A DNA stretch of 64,000 nucleotides from Bacillus sp. FJAT-18017 (GCF_001278805.1 NZ_CP012602.1:3128501-3192500), one strand, 5' to 3'. Shown: positions 47,512 to 58,524, numbered from the stretch's first letter. Notes: generated from the sequence alone by a model not told the origin. Made by a program: numbers and translations.

Positions 47512-48465
47512 TTATGTATTCGATTTTACTTGAAGCTTTCCTTCAACATACCCGGAAATTTCGGTTATTTTTTTTGAAAGGCCGCCTTCGTTTGTCATAT
47601 CATACCATTCCACATCCATCTTATTTCGAAACCATGTGAGCTGGCGTTTTGCATACCTTCGTGAATTTTGTTTTAACATTTCAACTGATTCTTCAAGATT
47701 TCTTTCTCCATCGAAATACGGAAAGAATTCCTTATATCCTATTGCCTGCATCGCCTGGGTATTACGGAACCCCTTATTCAACAGGGTACGGACTTCCTCG
47801 AGGAGACCTTCCTCCATCATTAAATCCACGCGTTTATTTATCCGCTTATAAAGTTGTTCCCTCTCCATGGTTAGCCCAATAACAGCAGCCTGATAGAGAA
47901 GATTTGGTGCATTCCGGCTTTGGTAATCACGTAAAGGTACACCACTTCCCTTAATAATCTCGATTGCGCGGATAACCCTTCTCAAATTATTAGGATGCAA
48001 ATCGCTTGCCGCCTCGGGATCCAGCTTTGCGAGTTCCTTGTGGACAGCCTCATTTCCCTCGATCCGGGCCTTTTCTTCAAGCTGTGCCCTAAATTTTTCA
48101 TCGGCTGGTGACTCCGAAAATTGGTAATCATACAGGACCGATTGAATATAAAGGCCGGTACCGCCAACAATAATTGGCAGCTTTCCTCTTGAGGAAATGT
48201 TGGATATTTTCTCCCTGACGATTTCCTGGAATTCCGCGGCCGAGAAGCTTTCATCCGGTTCCTTAATGTCAATCAGGTGATGGGGTACCCCTTCCATCTC
48301 CCTTGCAGTTACTTTCGCTGTTCCAATGTCCATACCTCGGTATATCTGCATTGAATCCCCGCTGATAATTTCCCCATTGTAGTGTTTTGCAAGCTCAATC
48401 CCCAATTTGGTCTTTCCAACAGCAGTTGGACCGATGATTACAAGCAATTTTTTCAAACTATCCAA
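47512..48465 (-). CDS. miaA: tRNA dimethylallyltransferase MiaA
   Basis: 317 aa from a TTG at 48465, preferred because GGGAGG lies six bases ahead and the protein then opens directly before LVIIGPTAVGKTKLG (P-loop). An ATG 9 codons upstream has no such site. Further motifs: ISGDSMQIYRGMDIGTAKVT and VGGTGLYIQS. It adds dimethylallyl to A37 of tRNAs reading U-first codons, tRNA-Sec usually among them. MiaB (encoded at 59879) then methylthiolates the same base. Confidence 0.93.
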   Translation of the reverse strand: MDSLKKLLVIIGPTAVGKTKLGIELAKHYNGEIISGDSMQIYRGMDIGTAKVTAREMEGVPHHLIDIKEPDESFSAAEFQEIVREKISNISSRGKLPIIVGGTGLYIQSVLYDYQFSESPADEKFRAQLEEKARIEGNEAVHKELAKLDPEAASDLHPNNLRRVIRAIEIIKGSGVPLRDYQSRNAPNLLYQAAVIGLTMEREQLYKRINKRVDLMMEEGLLEEVRTLLNKGFRNTQAMQAIGYKEFFPYFDGERNLEESVEMLKQNSRRYAKRQLTWFRNKMDVEWYDMTNEGGLSKKITEISGYVEGKLQVKSNT

Positions 48466-48785
48466 AACGAACCTCCCGCCAAACGTTACCATAATGTTTC
48501 TATTATACACAAACTTGGTTCCCACTCCAAAAAGTGAGTCATTTTCCATCCAAGTATCGGCATAGATGCCGATTTATATTCTTTCAAGCTTTTCATATTC
48601 TGCATAATTTTACATCTTTCTTTACAATTCGATAACTTTTGTATGACAAAGTCAATTTTACCCCCAAACCGATGGTAGTCTAATAGAAGTCTATCTTGTG
48701 TCTATGTTTTATCGCATGGGATATGAATAATTTCGGCAGCTTTTCCTCGCTTCCGAAATGCAATCAAAAGGGGGATATGAAGGGT
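48466..48785. other. Promoter region of mreBH and miaA
   Basis: No gene supported. ACCCCC at 48660-48665 followed by AAA resembles the sigma-I -35 element known ahead of B. subtilis mreBH, but no CGAA -10 is seen at a convincing spacing. Confidence 0.4.
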
Positions 48786-49793
48786 ATGCTATCAAATGGT
48801 GAAATTGGAATCGATTTAGGTACAGCCAATATATTAGTGTATAGCAAAAATAAAGGAATCGCAGTCAATGAACCATCAGTTGTTGCGATTGACACAGAAA
48901 CTAAAAGTATCGTAGCTGTTGGGACGGAAGCAAAAGAAATGATTGGGAAAACTCCCGGCAAAATCGTTGCAATCCGCCCTCTAAAAGATGGAGTCATAGC
49001 TGATTATGATATGACAACCGAATTACTGAAAAGCATCATGAAAAAAGCTTCCAAGAAGTTGGGCCTCGCGCTCAGAAAGCCGAATGTGGTCGTATGCACT
49101 CCTTCTGGGTCCACAAGCGTTGAGCGCCGTGCAATTATGGATGCTGTCCGCAATGCGGGAGCAAAGAAGATTCATCTCATTGAAGAACCTGTTGCTGCAG
49201 CAATTGGTGCAGGCCTCCCGGTTGATGAACCGATTGCGAACGTAGTCGTTGATATCGGTGGCGGAACGACAGAAGTAGCGATTATTTCGTTCGGCGGGGT
49301 AGTTGCCTGCCATTCTATCAGAATTGCTGGTGACCGCATGGATGAGGATATTATTAAACATGTCCGCAACGAATACAACGTCCTGATCGGCGAAAGGACT
49401 GCGGAACTAATCAAGAAGGAAATTGGCTATGCACTTGTAGACCATGAAGAACTTAAATTGGACGTTCGCGGCCGTGACCTTGTAACAGGCCTGCCGAAGA
49501 CCATCACTCTTTCATCGTACGAAATCAGGGATTGTCTTAAAGAATCGCTTCTTCACATTCTTGAGGCCATCCGCGCCACACTTGAGGATTGCCCTGCTGA
49601 ACTGAGCGGCGATATCGTCGACCAAGGTGTTATTATCACTGGAGGCGGCGCTCTGATGAAAGGCATGGAAGAATGGCTTTCCAAGGAAATCTTTGTACCA
49701 GTCAATGTCGCTCCAAGCCCGCTTGAGTCGGTAGCTGTCGGTACAGGCAAGGCGCTTCAATACATCGGAAAGCTACAGGCTGCGGTCAAATAA
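48786..49793 (+). CDS. mreBH: Rod-shape actin homologue MreBH
   Basis: 335 aa from the ATG at 48786, chosen because the family begins with the sequence [20 protein letters not shown]. Actin-fold motifs: phosphate 1 (DLGTAN), connect 1, phosphate 2 [14 protein letters not shown] near residue 155, and adenosine loop [14 protein letters not shown] near 285. It matches MreBH rather than MreB or Mbl, since it lacks mreCD neighbours. In Bacillus MreBH guides lateral wall synthesis and the autolysin LytE. Confidence 0.92.
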   Translation: MLSNGEIGIDLGTANILVYSKNKGIAVNEPSVVAIDTETKSIVAVGTEAKEMIGKTPGKIVAIRPLKDGVIADYDMTTELLKSIMKKASKKLGLALRKPNVVVCTPSGSTSVERRAIMDAVRNAGAKKIHLIEEPVAAAIGAGLPVDEPIANVVVDIGGGTTEVAIISFGGVVACHSIRIAGDRMDEDIIKHVRNEYNVLIGERTAELIKKEIGYALVDHEELKLDVRGRDLVTGLPKTITLSSYEIRDCLKESLLHILEAIRATLEDCPAELSGDIVDQGVIITGGGALMKGMEEWLSKEIFVPVNVAPSPLESVAVGTGKALQYIGKLQAAVK

Positions 49794-49920
49794 TTAACCG
49801 AAATCTACAGAGAGAAGTAGTAGTGCCGTTTCGCGCAGGAGCAAGAATTCACCGATCCGCACTTAATAAATTCTTTCTAACATGAACAAAAGCACGCCTT
49901 GACTATCCGAGGCGTGCTTA

Positions 49921-50541
49921 CTATGTTTCTTTTAAAATTTCTATAAAATGGGCAAGAATTCTGGCTGTGAGCCCCCAGATGATCCGGCCTTCGTATTCAT
50001 AAAAGTATTCATCCATCCTTGCTGCTCTAAAGTCATAATCCTTGCCACCAATAACCCTGTCAAACGGGAAATTCTCCTCTGGTTCAGGCTTTATATTTAT
50101 GTGGTATACCTCCGGTTCAGTTTCCATAAAGAATTTTAGAGGTACTGTAAAGACTTCACCCACCTCAGAAAGATTCGGTTGAAGCTTCTCAAACCCCTCC
50201 AGGAATCCGGCATATGGATATATGATCATCCCGAACGGCGAAATCATAAAATCAAGTTGGTTCACATGTTTGATATGTTCTCTGGCAATCCCCAGTTCCT
50301 CAATCGTTTCTCGAATCGCCGCTTCCTTTTCGTTCTTGTCAGTTGGGTCCATCCTGCCTCCTGGAAAGCAAATTTCCCCAGGCTGCCGCCTAAGATCAAG
50401 AGATCGAACCTCAAACAGCACCGAAACCCCTTCCTCCATTTCTACAAGCGGAAGAAGAACTGCATACTTTGAAAAATTCTCACTCCCCAATATTTTAGGG
50501 CTGTGTAGAGTCATTTTACTGATTATCTCATTAGGTTTCAT
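49921..50541 (-). CDS. NUDIX hydrolase, CoA pyrophosphatase-like
   Basis: 206 aa. The Nudix box GGRMDPTDKNEKEAAIRET, then IEELGI, is near residues 60-85, preceded by RRQPGEICFPGG, the UPF0035 signature of the CoA pyrophosphatase (NudL/YeaB) subfamily. These enzymes cleave CoA or its derivatives to 3',5'-ADP and phosphopantetheine. A transcript of its own; a hairpin (AGCACGCC with GGCGTGCT) ends it at about 49892-49918. Confidence 0.88.
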   Translation of the reverse strand: MKPNEIISKMTLHSPKILGSENFSKYAVLLPLVEMEEGVSVLFEVRSLDLRRQPGEICFPGGRMDPTDKNEKEAAIRETIEELGIAREHIKHVNQLDFMISPFGMIIYPYAGFLEGFEKLQPNLSEVGEVFTVPLKFFMETEPEVYHINIKPEPEENFPFDRVIGGKDYDFRAARMDEYFYEYEGRIIWGLTARILAHFIEILKET

Positions 50542-50657
50542 CCAGCATCCATCCTACTCTCTCTATCTAAACCTGTTCAAGCTTAAGGTTATACCGTTAT
50601 ACTTCTTCCTCAGACAATAATTTATAGCCCATCGCAGGATTGATGTCAAGAAACACC

Positions 50658-50843
50658 CTATTTAGAAGGTATTTCTGGCTTTCCTTCGGCATCTACGCGT
50701 ACTCCATCGATGACAAAAAGGTCATAATCATCCCGTTTAAAATCAATTTTCAGGTAGTGGTCAGTAAATTGAACAGCTTTCAACAAACGCTGCTTCAATA
50801 CCACTCCCTCATCCCCATATTTTTGAACTGCGGCAGGTTTCAA
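50658..50843 (-). CDS. Small hypothetical protein
   Basis: 61 aa from a TTG. The sequence KAVQFTDHYLKIDFKRDDYD then LFVIDGVRVDAEGKPEIPSK looks like a compact beta protein rather than random translation. The ribosome site is poor at this start; a better one (GGTGAGG) precedes a TTG in another frame 17 bp upstream, so a start-proximal frameshift is possible. No family recognised. Confidence 0.45.
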   Translation of the reverse strand: MKPAAVQKYGDEGVVLKQRLLKAVQFTDHYLKIDFKRDDYDLFVIDGVRVDAEGKPEIPSK

Positions 50844-50946
50844 TGATAATTTTCAATTTAACCTCACCTTCCTGATAAAGATCCCCTACAGATTGAATGC
50901 TTTTGTCGCATAAATGAAAAGTGCTGCCTGGGCAGCACTTGATTGT

Positions 50947-51372
50947 TTATTCTACTACTTCGAGAGTAACGTCGATATTTCCTCTTGTTGCCTTGGAATA
51001 TGGGCAAAACTCATGTGCTTTGTGCACAAGCCCCTCTAGGGTTTCCTTGTCAACGCCTGTCCCTTTTACCTGAAGGTGTACAGCTAGCTTAAAGCCATCA
51101 TCAGTTTCGTCTTTCAATAAGCTTACATTTGCAGTAACGTCTGAGTCAAACTTTACGCGTTCCTTTTTAGCCATAAGCTGGAGTGCCCCATCAAAACATG
51201 CAGAGTACCCGGCTGCAAAAAGCAATTCTGGATTTACCGCATCCGGAAGCTTCTCTGCTCTTGGTGTACCCGGCATCGCTGTATCAAAGTCAATAATCCC
51301 ATCGGAGGAGCGGACATGTCCTTCCCTTCCGCCTGAGGCCGTAGCTGAAGACGTAAACAATTTTTCACTCAT
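50947..51372 (-). CDS. ohr: Organic hydroperoxide resistance protein (Ohr/OsmC family)
   Basis: 141 aa. Two reactive cysteines sit in AAGYSACFDGAL near residue 55 and HEFCPYSKATRGN near residue 120, the Ohr pattern. The N-terminal LFTSSATASGGREGHVRSSDG is also typical. Ohr is a homodimeric lipoyl-dependent thiol peroxidase that reduces organic hydroperoxides. No OhrR gene is adjacent. Good AGGAGG site before ATG 51372. Confidence 0.95.
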   Translation of the reverse strand: MSEKLFTSSATASGGREGHVRSSDGIIDFDTAMPGTPRAEKLPDAVNPELLFAAGYSACFDGALQLMAKKERVKFDSDVTANVSLLKDETDDGFKLAVHLQVKGTGVDKETLEGLVHKAHEFCPYSKATRGNIDVTLEVVE

Positions 51373-51627
51373 ACTTATACCTCCTTTAAATGTATCTGAG
51401 TTATGTACTCAGTCCTTCCTTATTACTTTCCACTTAAAAAAATACCTAAACCTTCCGCAAGCGCCCTTTCGCTATTCATAAAATTTCATATATATGTATA
51501 AATCAAGCTTCCAATCAGAACCTAAACCATCCAGAAGTCAGCATTTTGTCGAAATTTGCATGGCGATTGCGTTTATTAACAGCTATGATTAATTGAATAA
51601 ATAAGAACGCATAAGGAGAGAGTGAAG

Positions 51628-51765
51628 TTGCAGCAGGATTCCATTATCATCCATACTGGCAAAACCAATATAACCATAAGTGACAGCGGCGAAGAATTGG
51701 ATAATACCAATCTAATTGTCGGCAAGGAATATACAATCACCATACAAGTGACGAAACTTAAATAA
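51628..51765 (+). CDS. Small beta-rich protein of unknown function
   Basis: 45 aa from a TTG with a strong AAGGAGAG site. It is Ile/Thr-rich: SIIIHTGKTNITISDSGEEL, ending VGKEYTITIQVTKLK. Regular alternation suggests a small beta sheet. It has its own terminator at 51772-51808, shared with mutL. No known family; the ribosome site and terminator support a real gene. Confidence 0.6.
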   Translation: MQQDSIIIHTGKTNITISDSGEELDNTNLIVGKEYTITIQVTKLK

Positions 51766-51771
51766 TATAAA

Positions 51772-51808
51772 ACAATCCCCCTGCGCCCATTCGCCAGGGG
51801 GATTGTTA
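51772..51808. terminator. Bidirectional terminator between the 45-aa gene and mutL
   Basis: AACAATCCCCCTG pairs with CAGGGGGATTGTT around a short loop, with flanking A and T tracts. Confidence 0.85.
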
Positions 51809-51809
51809 T

Positions 51810-53753
51810 TTACATGACTCGCTTAAACAGTTTTTCCATTTCATAGCTGGAAAAATGAACAATAATCGGCCTTCCATGCGGGCAAGTAAACGGATCAGCT
51901 GCCTGCCTGAGCTCGTCCAGCAGCGCCTGAATCTCATCGTTGCGCAAATGGCGATTTGCTTTAATAGAACCCTTACAGCTCATCATAATCGCTGCTTCCT
52001 CCCGCAGCTTCTTAATATCAACCCTTTTCATCGAAAGAAGCTGCTCGATCATTTCCTCGATAACTTCCTTCTCCTCACCAGGCGGAAGCCACTGTGGATG
52101 GGACCGGACAATAAAGCTGTTCGGGCCGAAATCCTCAAGAAAGACGCCAACCTTCTCTAGCTCAGCACGATATTCCCCGATTTTCAGGCATTCATCCGTT
52201 GAATACTCAAACGTAATCGGTACAAGCATATCCTGAAGCTCACTCTCAACCCTGCCGACCTTTTCACGGAAAAACTCATACTTGATCCGCTCCTGCGCGG
52301 CATGCTGATCAATAATATATAAACCATTCTCATTCTGCGCAAGAATATAAGTCCCGTGCATTTGCCCAATCGGATACATCCTCGGAACCCGTTTTGCTTC
52401 CTCAGAGCCATTCCCCTCAACATATGCATCGTTACCCATATTAGATTCAACCTCAACCGTTTCGTCGGTCACAAACGTTTCATCAGCTTTTGGTAAAAAG
52501 GCTTCCTTAACCTGGTCAGGCAAACTTGCCCAGCTTGTTTCTTGCCTCCCCACCGGTTTGGCGGCAAAGCCGATGCCCGAAGCAGGCACCTCATGTCCAC
52601 GCCCCTCGCTTGGATTCGCCGTATCCACAGTAAACCCACTCCCACTAACAGAAGCAGGCCTTTCTTGGACCGGCAGGCGTGTTTGCGATGGACCGTCCAA
52701 TTGAAGCGATGTTTGCTCTGATTTGTGCGTCGCGGACTTTCCAGTTGCAGCCCCGGACGGAATCAACTGTCGCCGTTTGAACGCATCCGAAATCGTTTGG
52801 CTAACAAGCTCGTTCAACTCAGCTTCCTTGCTGATTCGGACTTCCATTTTTGATGGATGAACATTCACATCGACTAGGATCGGATCCATTTCAACATTCA
52901 GCAAAACAATCGGATAACGGCCGATTGGCAAGAGCGTATGATAGCCTTCCAATATGGCCTTGGCCAGTGCATAGTTTTTAATAAACCTTCCGTTAATCAT
53001 CGTTGAGATATAGTTCCGGGAAGCCCGTGTTATCTCTGGCATCGAGGCGAAACCGGTAATCCGGTAATCCAGCGACCTGCCTTCGATCGGGACAAGCATT
53101 TTGGCAATTCCAAGCCCGTAAATCGCTGCAAGTACCTGCCGTACATCACCATTCCCATTGGTGTGAAGCAGTTTTTTCCCGTTATGGACAAGCCGGAACG
53201 ATACCTCTGGATGAGATAGCGCAAGCCTGTTGACCAGGTCGGTTATGTTTCCCAACTCAGTATGAATGGTTTTGACATACTTGAGGCGGGCAGGTGTGTT
53301 ATAAAACAAATCCGTTACTGTGATGTCTGTACCCTTGCGGCTCGAATACTTTTCCACCGCGACTGGCTTACCGCCCTCAAGGACAATCCTTGTCCCTGCG
53401 GAATCACCGGTAGACGTCTTCAGTTCAAGACGCGAAACGGATGCAATACTAGGGAGAGCCTCACCGCGGAAGCCGAGCGTCCGAATCCGGAATAAATCAC
53501 TTTCATCTTTGATTTTACTCGTAGCATGGCGATGGAACGCTTTTAAGACATCGCTCTCTTCGATTCCCTCGCCATTATCTGTAATTCGAATTCTCGCCAG
53601 TCCCGCCTCTTCCACATCAATTTCAATCTGGGTGCTTCCTGCATCCAGGGCGTTTTCAACAAGTTCCTTTACAACAGAAGCAGGCCGTTCCACAACCTCA
53701 CCGGCAGCTATTTTATTGGAGAGCGCATCATCGAGCTGTATAATCTTCCCCAC
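51810..53753 (-). CDS. mutL: DNA mismatch repair protein MutL
   Basis: 647 aa. GHKL ATPase: [31 protein letters not shown] and [20 protein letters not shown] variable linker (about 340-450) precedes the C-terminal domain, with endonuclease motif [13 protein letters not shown] and the zinc-site CPHGRP and SCKGSIKAN segments. So it is a nicking MutL of the MutH-less type. It follows mutS by 16 bp. Confidence 0.97.
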   Translation of the reverse strand: MGKIIQLDDALSNKIAAGEVVERPASVVKELVENALDAGSTQIEIDVEEAGLARIRITDNGEGIEESDVLKAFHRHATSKIKDESDLFRIRTLGFRGEALPSIASVSRLELKTSTGDSAGTRIVLEGGKPVAVEKYSSRKGTDITVTDLFYNTPARLKYVKTIHTELGNITDLVNRLALSHPEVSFRLVHNGKKLLHTNGNGDVRQVLAAIYGLGIAKMLVPIEGRSLDYRITGFASMPEITRASRNYISTMINGRFIKNYALAKAILEGYHTLLPIGRYPIVLLNVEMDPILVDVNVHPSKMEVRISKEAELNELVSQTISDAFKRRQLIPSGAATGKSATHKSEQTSLQLDGPSQTRLPVQERPASVSGSGFTVDTANPSEGRGHEVPASGIGFAAKPVGRQETSWASLPDQVKEAFLPKADETFVTDETVEVESNMGNDAYVEGNGSEEAKRVPRMYPIGQMHGTYILAQNENGLYIIDQHAAQERIKYEFFREKVGRVESELQDMLVPITFEYSTDECLKIGEYRAELEKVGVFLEDFGPNSFIVRSHPQWLPPGEEKEVIEEMIEQLLSMKRVDIKKLREEAAIMMSCKGSIKANRHLRNDEIQALLDELRQAADPFTCPHGRPIIVHFSSYEMEKLFKRVM

Positions 53754-53769
53754 GTTCCTTCACCTCCTG

Positions 53770-56391
53770 TTAATTCCGTGCTTTCTTTTGCAGTTCATAT
53801 AACACGTTCATCGCCTCTAACGGTGTTAAATTTAAAATATCAAGCTCCTTCAGCCTTTCGACCACTTTTCTTTCCTTGGATGAAAGATTAGGCTTTTTCG
53901 ATTCCACAGGTTCATCGAAAAATGAAAGCTGCGATGCAGCCGCTTGCTGCGGCTTGACGGTTTGCTGCTCATCGTTTTCCCGGCCATCAGGCAGGACAGG
54001 GATTTTTTTCTCTTCCTGCTGTTCCAATGATGACAAAATTTCCGTGGCACGGCTGATCAGTTCTTTTGGCAGTCCTGCAAGTTGGGCAACGTGGATGCCA
54101 TAGCTTTTGTCAGCCGGCCCCTCTTTTATTTTATGAAGGAATACTACACGTCCATTGTGTTCAATTGCACTGACATGAACATTCTTAAGTTTCACAAGCT
54201 CTTCTTCGAGGACAGTCAGCTCATGATAATGTGTCGAAAATAGTGTCTTGGCGCCAATCCTTGTATGAATGAATTCAATTATTGCCTGAGCAAGCGCCAT
54301 TCCATCATAGGTAGATGTACCACGCCCGATCTCATCGAAGAGAATCAAGCTGTCTTGTGTTGCATGAGCAATTGCGTTTTTTGCCTCTAGCATTTCAACC
54401 ATGAAGGTACTTTGGCCTGAGACAAGGTCATCTGCCGCTCCTATCCTTGTAAACACCTGGTCAAAGATAGGAAGGACAGCCTCAGACGCAGGAACAAAAC
54501 AGCCGATTTGGGCAAGAATTGAAGTAAGGGCAACCTGGCGCATATACGTGCTCTTACCGGACATGTTCGGGCCTGTAATTAACAGCATTTCGCGTTCCGG
54601 GGACATGGTACAGTCATTCGGAACATAATCCTGGGCATCAAGGACCTTTTCGACGACAGGGTGACGGCCATCCTTAATCATTATTTCTCTGGATGCCGAG
54701 AATTGCGGCCTTACATACTTGCGTTCCTCGCTGACTTCGGCGAAGCTTTGCAACACATCAATTTCGCTTACAATTTTAGCAAGGGACTGAAGCCTGGGAA
54801 TTTGTTCTTTGACCCGGTCGCGGATTTCACAGAACAATTCATATTCCAGCTCACCGCATTTTTCTTCAGCTTCCAGAATCAACGATTCCTTTTCCTTAAG
54901 GGCCGGGGTGATGAATCGCTCGGCATTGGCCAGCGTCTGTTTTCTGTCATACTGGCCTTCAGTCAGAAGATGGAGATTTGCTTTTGTCACCTCGATGTAA
55001 TAGCCGAATACACGGTTATAACCGACCTTCAGGGACTTGATTCCGGTCTTCTCCCTTTCTTCCTTTTCAAGCTGAGCAATCCACGTTTTGCCATTGCGGC
55101 TTGCATCCCGGTATTGATCAAGCTGTGCATTATAACCGTCACGGATAATATTTCCCTCTTTTATCGACAGTGGTGGATTATCTATAATTGCCTGCTCGAG
55201 AAGGTCTGCAATCTCCTCACATGGATCAAGCTCCAAAGCAAGCTCATCAGCCTCGGTTCCAGGCATCCTCTGGACAATATCCTTTATATGAGGGATTTGC
55301 TGAAGCGATCGCATCAGCTGCTTCAAGTCACGGGCATTTACGTTTCCAAACGCCACCCTCCCAGCAAGCCTTTCAAGGTCATATACTTCGTTAAGCCTTT
55401 CCTGCAGGTCTTTCCGTTCAAAATAAGCTCCGATAAAGCTTTCCGTCAAAGCATGCCTTCTTTCAATTTCAGCCAGGTCAATCCTTGGCCTGTCCACCCA
55501 CTGTTTCAGGAGACGCCCACCCATTGCAGTCTTTGTCTCATCAAGTAGCCAGAGCAGTGATCCCTTTTTGCCCTTCGAACGAATTGTTTCGGTAAGTTCA
55601 AGATTCCTCTTTGAATAATAATCTAGTTTCATATAATGATGGACATGATAAGTAGAAACAGGCTGAAGGTGATCCAGGCTCCTCTTTTGTGTCCGGTACA
55701 AATAATTAAACAACCTTGAAACCGTGACAATCAGTTTTTCCTGATTAAGCTCGCTAGTCAGTGAGCGGAATTCTTCCTTGTCCTCTGTTTCCTCTTCATT
55801 TGAAATCGTCAGGACAGTTCGTTCCTGCATCTTTTTTTGTAAATCCTCGTCTAATGAAGTAGAGATGACAACCTCCTTGGCTCCAAGTACGGACAATTCA
55901 TTCAACACATCTTCTGTGTTAGAGGAAAGGAGCGTTACCTTGTTTTCTCCTGTTGAAAGGTCGGTATACGCAAAACCATATGTACCATCCGAAAATTTAC
56001 TTATAGTAGCAAGGTAATTGTTTTCTTTTTCATTTAGGCTGCGTCCTTCCATTACTGTTCCTGGCGTAATCAGCTGAATAACTTCCCGGCGTACAACACC
56101 TTTGGCTTGTTTCGGGTCTTCGGTCTGTTCGCATATTGCTACCTTGAAACCTTTTTCAATCAGCCGTTCAATGTAGGTTTGGGCAGAATGATAAGGAACC
56201 CCGCACATTGGGATTCTTTCTTCTCCTCCGCCTCCCCTGCCGGTTAGTGTAATTTCAAGTTCTTGCGAGGCTTTGATGGCATCCTCAAAGAACATTTCGT
56301 AAAAATCGCCGAGGCGGAAGAATAAAAAGGCATCCTGGTATTCTGCCTTGATTTGTAAATATTGATTGATCATTGGCGTATTAGCTGCCAT
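53770..56391 (-). CDS. mutS: DNA mismatch repair protein MutS
   Basis: 873 aa. Mismatch-binding domain with [15 protein letters not shown] (Phe-x-Glu motif), connector, clamp and ATPase. Walker [30 protein letters not shown] (Walker B and signature) and FSTHYHELT follow. A C-terminal variable stretch leads to the helix-turn-helix ending [16 protein letters not shown]. Start ATG 56391 has a GGAGG site. In one operon with mutL. Confidence 0.98.
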   Translation of the reverse strand: MAANTPMINQYLQIKAEYQDAFLFFRLGDFYEMFFEDAIKASQELEITLTGRGGGGEERIPMCGVPYHSAQTYIERLIEKGFKVAICEQTEDPKQAKGVVRREVIQLITPGTVMEGRSLNEKENNYLATISKFSDGTYGFAYTDLSTGENKVTLLSSNTEDVLNELSVLGAKEVVISTSLDEDLQKKMQERTVLTISNEEETEDKEEFRSLTSELNQEKLIVTVSRLFNYLYRTQKRSLDHLQPVSTYHVHHYMKLDYYSKRNLELTETIRSKGKKGSLLWLLDETKTAMGGRLLKQWVDRPRIDLAEIERRHALTESFIGAYFERKDLQERLNEVYDLERLAGRVAFGNVNARDLKQLMRSLQQIPHIKDIVQRMPGTEADELALELDPCEEIADLLEQAIIDNPPLSIKEGNIIRDGYNAQLDQYRDASRNGKTWIAQLEKEEREKTGIKSLKVGYNRVFGYYIEVTKANLHLLTEGQYDRKQTLANAERFITPALKEKESLILEAEEKCGELEYELFCEIRDRVKEQIPRLQSLAKIVSEIDVLQSFAEVSEERKYVRPQFSASREIMIKDGRHPVVEKVLDAQDYVPNDCTMSPEREMLLITGPNMSGKSTYMRQVALTSILAQIGCFVPASEAVLPIFDQVFTRIGAADDLVSGQSTFMVEMLEAKNAIAHATQDSLILFDEIGRGTSTYDGMALAQAIIEFIHTRIGAKTLFSTHYHELTVLEEELVKLKNVHVSAIEHNGRVVFLHKIKEGPADKSYGIHVAQLAGLPKELISRATEILSSLEQQEEKKIPVLPDGRENDEQQTVKPQQAAASQLSFFDEPVESKKPNLSSKERKVVERLKELDILNLTPLEAMNVLYELQKKARN

Positions 56392-56672
56392 CGTATCCTC
56401 CCTAGATAAGTCATTTTATGTGGTCCATACTAAACATTATGGCTTTTACAATCTAGCTCCAGCACGTTATGTTTCTCGAGTAAGTTCGACAATCTATTAT
56501 ACCATATTCCCGAAACCTGCTTTACCCGCCTCGCTCTAAAATTTCATATTGGGAAAATAAAGTAAGATTTACCAATTAGTTTGAAAATTTCGTAAAGCGG
56601 GAATTAAATCAAGTACACTAGTAAAAATTACATAAGTGGAAATTTTAAAAAGTGACTTTAGGAGGGTTGTAA

Positions 56673-57119
56673 ATGAAGTATTCGGATGTTAAGGTCATTT
56701 ATTTATTGGAGAATCGATATGTACCTGGCAAACAGGGGAAGCCGGTGTTGTATTATCCTGGAGCATTGAAGGAAACCTCGCTTTTAACTGAACAGGAGCT
56801 CGTAAACCAATGGAGCAATGGCGTATCCGGGTATTATCGCAACCACCGCTCCAGCCATGAAGTCCTTGGTGTCATTCAGGGCAGCGCTGCCCTTGAATTA
56901 GGCGGTGATGGGAAAGTCCACCTTGAAGTTAAGCCCGGCGACTTATTAGTTTTCCCTTCTGGTACTGAAAAAAGACAAGTTTCTTCAAGCCCTGATTTCA
57001 AGGCCGCTGGATATTCCTCAAACTACGAAAGCAGCAGCAATGAGGAAAGTGGTTTGTCGGAGATTCCCTTTTTCGCTAACAACGGAACCGAGTTTTATCA
57101 ACTATCATTCAACTTATAG
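56673..57119 (+). CDS. Cupin-fold protein (YjlB-like)
   Basis: 148 aa with AGGAGGG ahead of the ATG. Cupin motif 1 is seen in YYRNHRSSHEVLGVIQGSAALELGG (first metal His and Glu-like positions), and motif 2 in VKPGDLLVFPSGTEKRQ. The second His of the usual G-x-x-H-x-H is altered, so metal binding is uncertain. Function unknown; cupins serve as isomerases, dioxygenases or sensors. Downstream gene is convergent. Confidence 0.75.
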   Translation: MKYSDVKVIYLLENRYVPGKQGKPVLYYPGALKETSLLTEQELVNQWSNGVSGYYRNHRSSHEVLGVIQGSAALELGGDGKVHLEVKPGDLLVFPSGTEKRQVSSSPDFKAAGYSSNYESSSNEESGLSEIPFFANNGTEFYQLSFNL

Positions 57120-57156
57120 ATAAAAGGCAGCGGCTATAGAAGCCTGCTGCCTATTT

Positions 57157-57363
57157 TCATTCTGAAAAAAAGTTCTCGAATTTTTCCTTGTCTGTGCGCT
57201 CTTTATTCTGATAATAAGGATTATCTTCAGTCGGATTATCAGGATCCAAATTTGTCTTAATGACCAGTGTTGGCCCGCTGGTTCTTGTTTTAGATATCAT
57301 CCTGTCCTCTAGTTCCTTAAAATCTGGCAATTTTTCGTTACCTGGCTTGAAAGGTTCTGTCAT
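57157..57363 (-). CDS. Small hydrophilic hypothetical protein
   Basis: 68 aa from the ATG at 57363 (site AGAGGAGGTG). Begins MTEPFKPGNEKLPDFKELED, rich in Lys, Glu, Asn and Pro, and likely disordered. No family recognised. The clear ribosome site and coding-like composition support it. The convergent neighbour is the cupin gene. Confidence 0.65.
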   Translation of the reverse strand: MTEPFKPGNEKLPDFKELEDRMISKTRTSGPTLVIKTNLDPDNPTEDNPYYQNKERTDKEKFENFFSE

Positions 57364-57514
57364 GGATGCACCTCCTCTGTCTAGCTTTTTCAAAAGCAAA
57401 ATGTCTTATGTATGTTTTGTGTCACTACTTTTTAAAACTTTGTGAAATTATGAACAAAACACTTCTTGCACCTGGATTCTCCCGTTAAAATAAAGGTATT
57501 AGATTGGAGGTCGA

Positions 57515-58435
57515 ATGGTCATGGGGATGCTGACAACCTGGCTGGAGAGCCTTGCTTACGAAATTGATATTACAGCTGGGTGCCTTCATTCACTAAGCAG
57601 AAAAAGTACCTGCAATAAATGCATTGACGGTTGCCCTGTGGAAGCAATTACTCTTTCCGATGGTAAGCCTGTTATTAACGAACAACTTTGCACGAAATGC
57701 GGAGCGTGCATTCCTGTCTGCCCTCAAACGGCGATCCATGGCCGTTCACCGGAACGGGCAGTATGTAATGATGTCCTTCTTATCAACGAAGAATCGTTCC
57801 CTAGTGTAGAGGAACTTCTATATTTTTATAAAAGAGGAGTCCATTCATTATCCTATAAAGATAATAATCAACAATCTCTAAATGTTGCAAACAAGCTACT
57901 CTTTGAAATGAGGCTGCCTGCTTTTAAAATAATCGACCAAACAAACTGCAAAGATAATGAACCAGGCTATTCAAGAAGGGGATTTTTCCAAAAAGCCGTG
58001 CATGAGGGCCGTAAGCTCGCCGCAACGACTATTACCCCTGCCAAGTGGAGGTTCAACCATAGTGTATTTAATATACCTGGAATGTTTGATGATACTTCTT
58101 TATATAATGCGGTAATTGACTCTAGCACTTGCACTGTATGCGAGGCTTGTTTTAAACTTTGCCCCGAACACGTATTTTCAATTGATGATGAAGTGATAAT
58201 CATAAATCAAAAGGATTGCACCGGCTGCTCACTTTGCGCAGATGTTTGTACTCATAGTTCAATCACAGTTTCTTTGAAAGCACACAAAGAACTTACGAGT
58301 CGAATGGAGACTCGCAAAAAGGCTTGTTCTCACTGTGGTAATGCCTTTTATTCGTGGCCTAATGAATCAAATGAACTCTGTGAGCATTGCAAGAATAGAC
58401 GCCAAAACGGCTACCTTAGCCCATATGGAAATTGA
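57515..58435 (+). CDS. Four-cluster ferredoxin-like iron-sulfur protein
   Basis: 306 aa; ATG 57515 or 57521 (GGAGG nearby). Two [4Fe-4S] motifs lie near the N-terminus (CNKCIDGCPVEAI, CTKCGACIPVCPQTAIHG) and two near the C-terminus (CTVCEACFKLCPEHVF, CTGCSLCADVC). They are separated by an approximately 110-residue linker containing YSRRGFFQKAV, an RRxFF motif like that of Tat substrates and NapF-type proteins but placed internally. A zinc-ribbon-like CSHC...CEHC closes the protein. It should pass electrons between redox partners, which are not encoded nearby. No redox operon is visible. Confidence 0.8.
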   Translation: MVMGMLTTWLESLAYEIDITAGCLHSLSRKSTCNKCIDGCPVEAITLSDGKPVINEQLCTKCGACIPVCPQTAIHGRSPERAVCNDVLLINEESFPSVEELLYFYKRGVHSLSYKDNNQQSLNVANKLLFEMRLPAFKIIDQTNCKDNEPGYSRRGFFQKAVHEGRKLAATTITPAKWRFNHSVFNIPGMFDDTSLYNAVIDSSTCTVCEACFKLCPEHVFSIDDEVIIINQKDCTGCSLCADVCTHSSITVSLKAHKELTSRMETRKKACSHCGNAFYSWPNESNELCEHCKNRRQNGYLSPYGN

Positions 58436-58524
58436 AAAGGGCCGCTGATTGCCCTTTTCAATCGTTTGTTAGAAAATGGGACAAAAAAGAGAAAAACTAG
58501 GAAGAAAATCCTCCTAGTTGCTGC

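Noticed and set aside
54661..55548. Long open frame antisense to mutS
   Set aside because: A shadow of the mutS reading frame with no ribosome site or recognisable domain.
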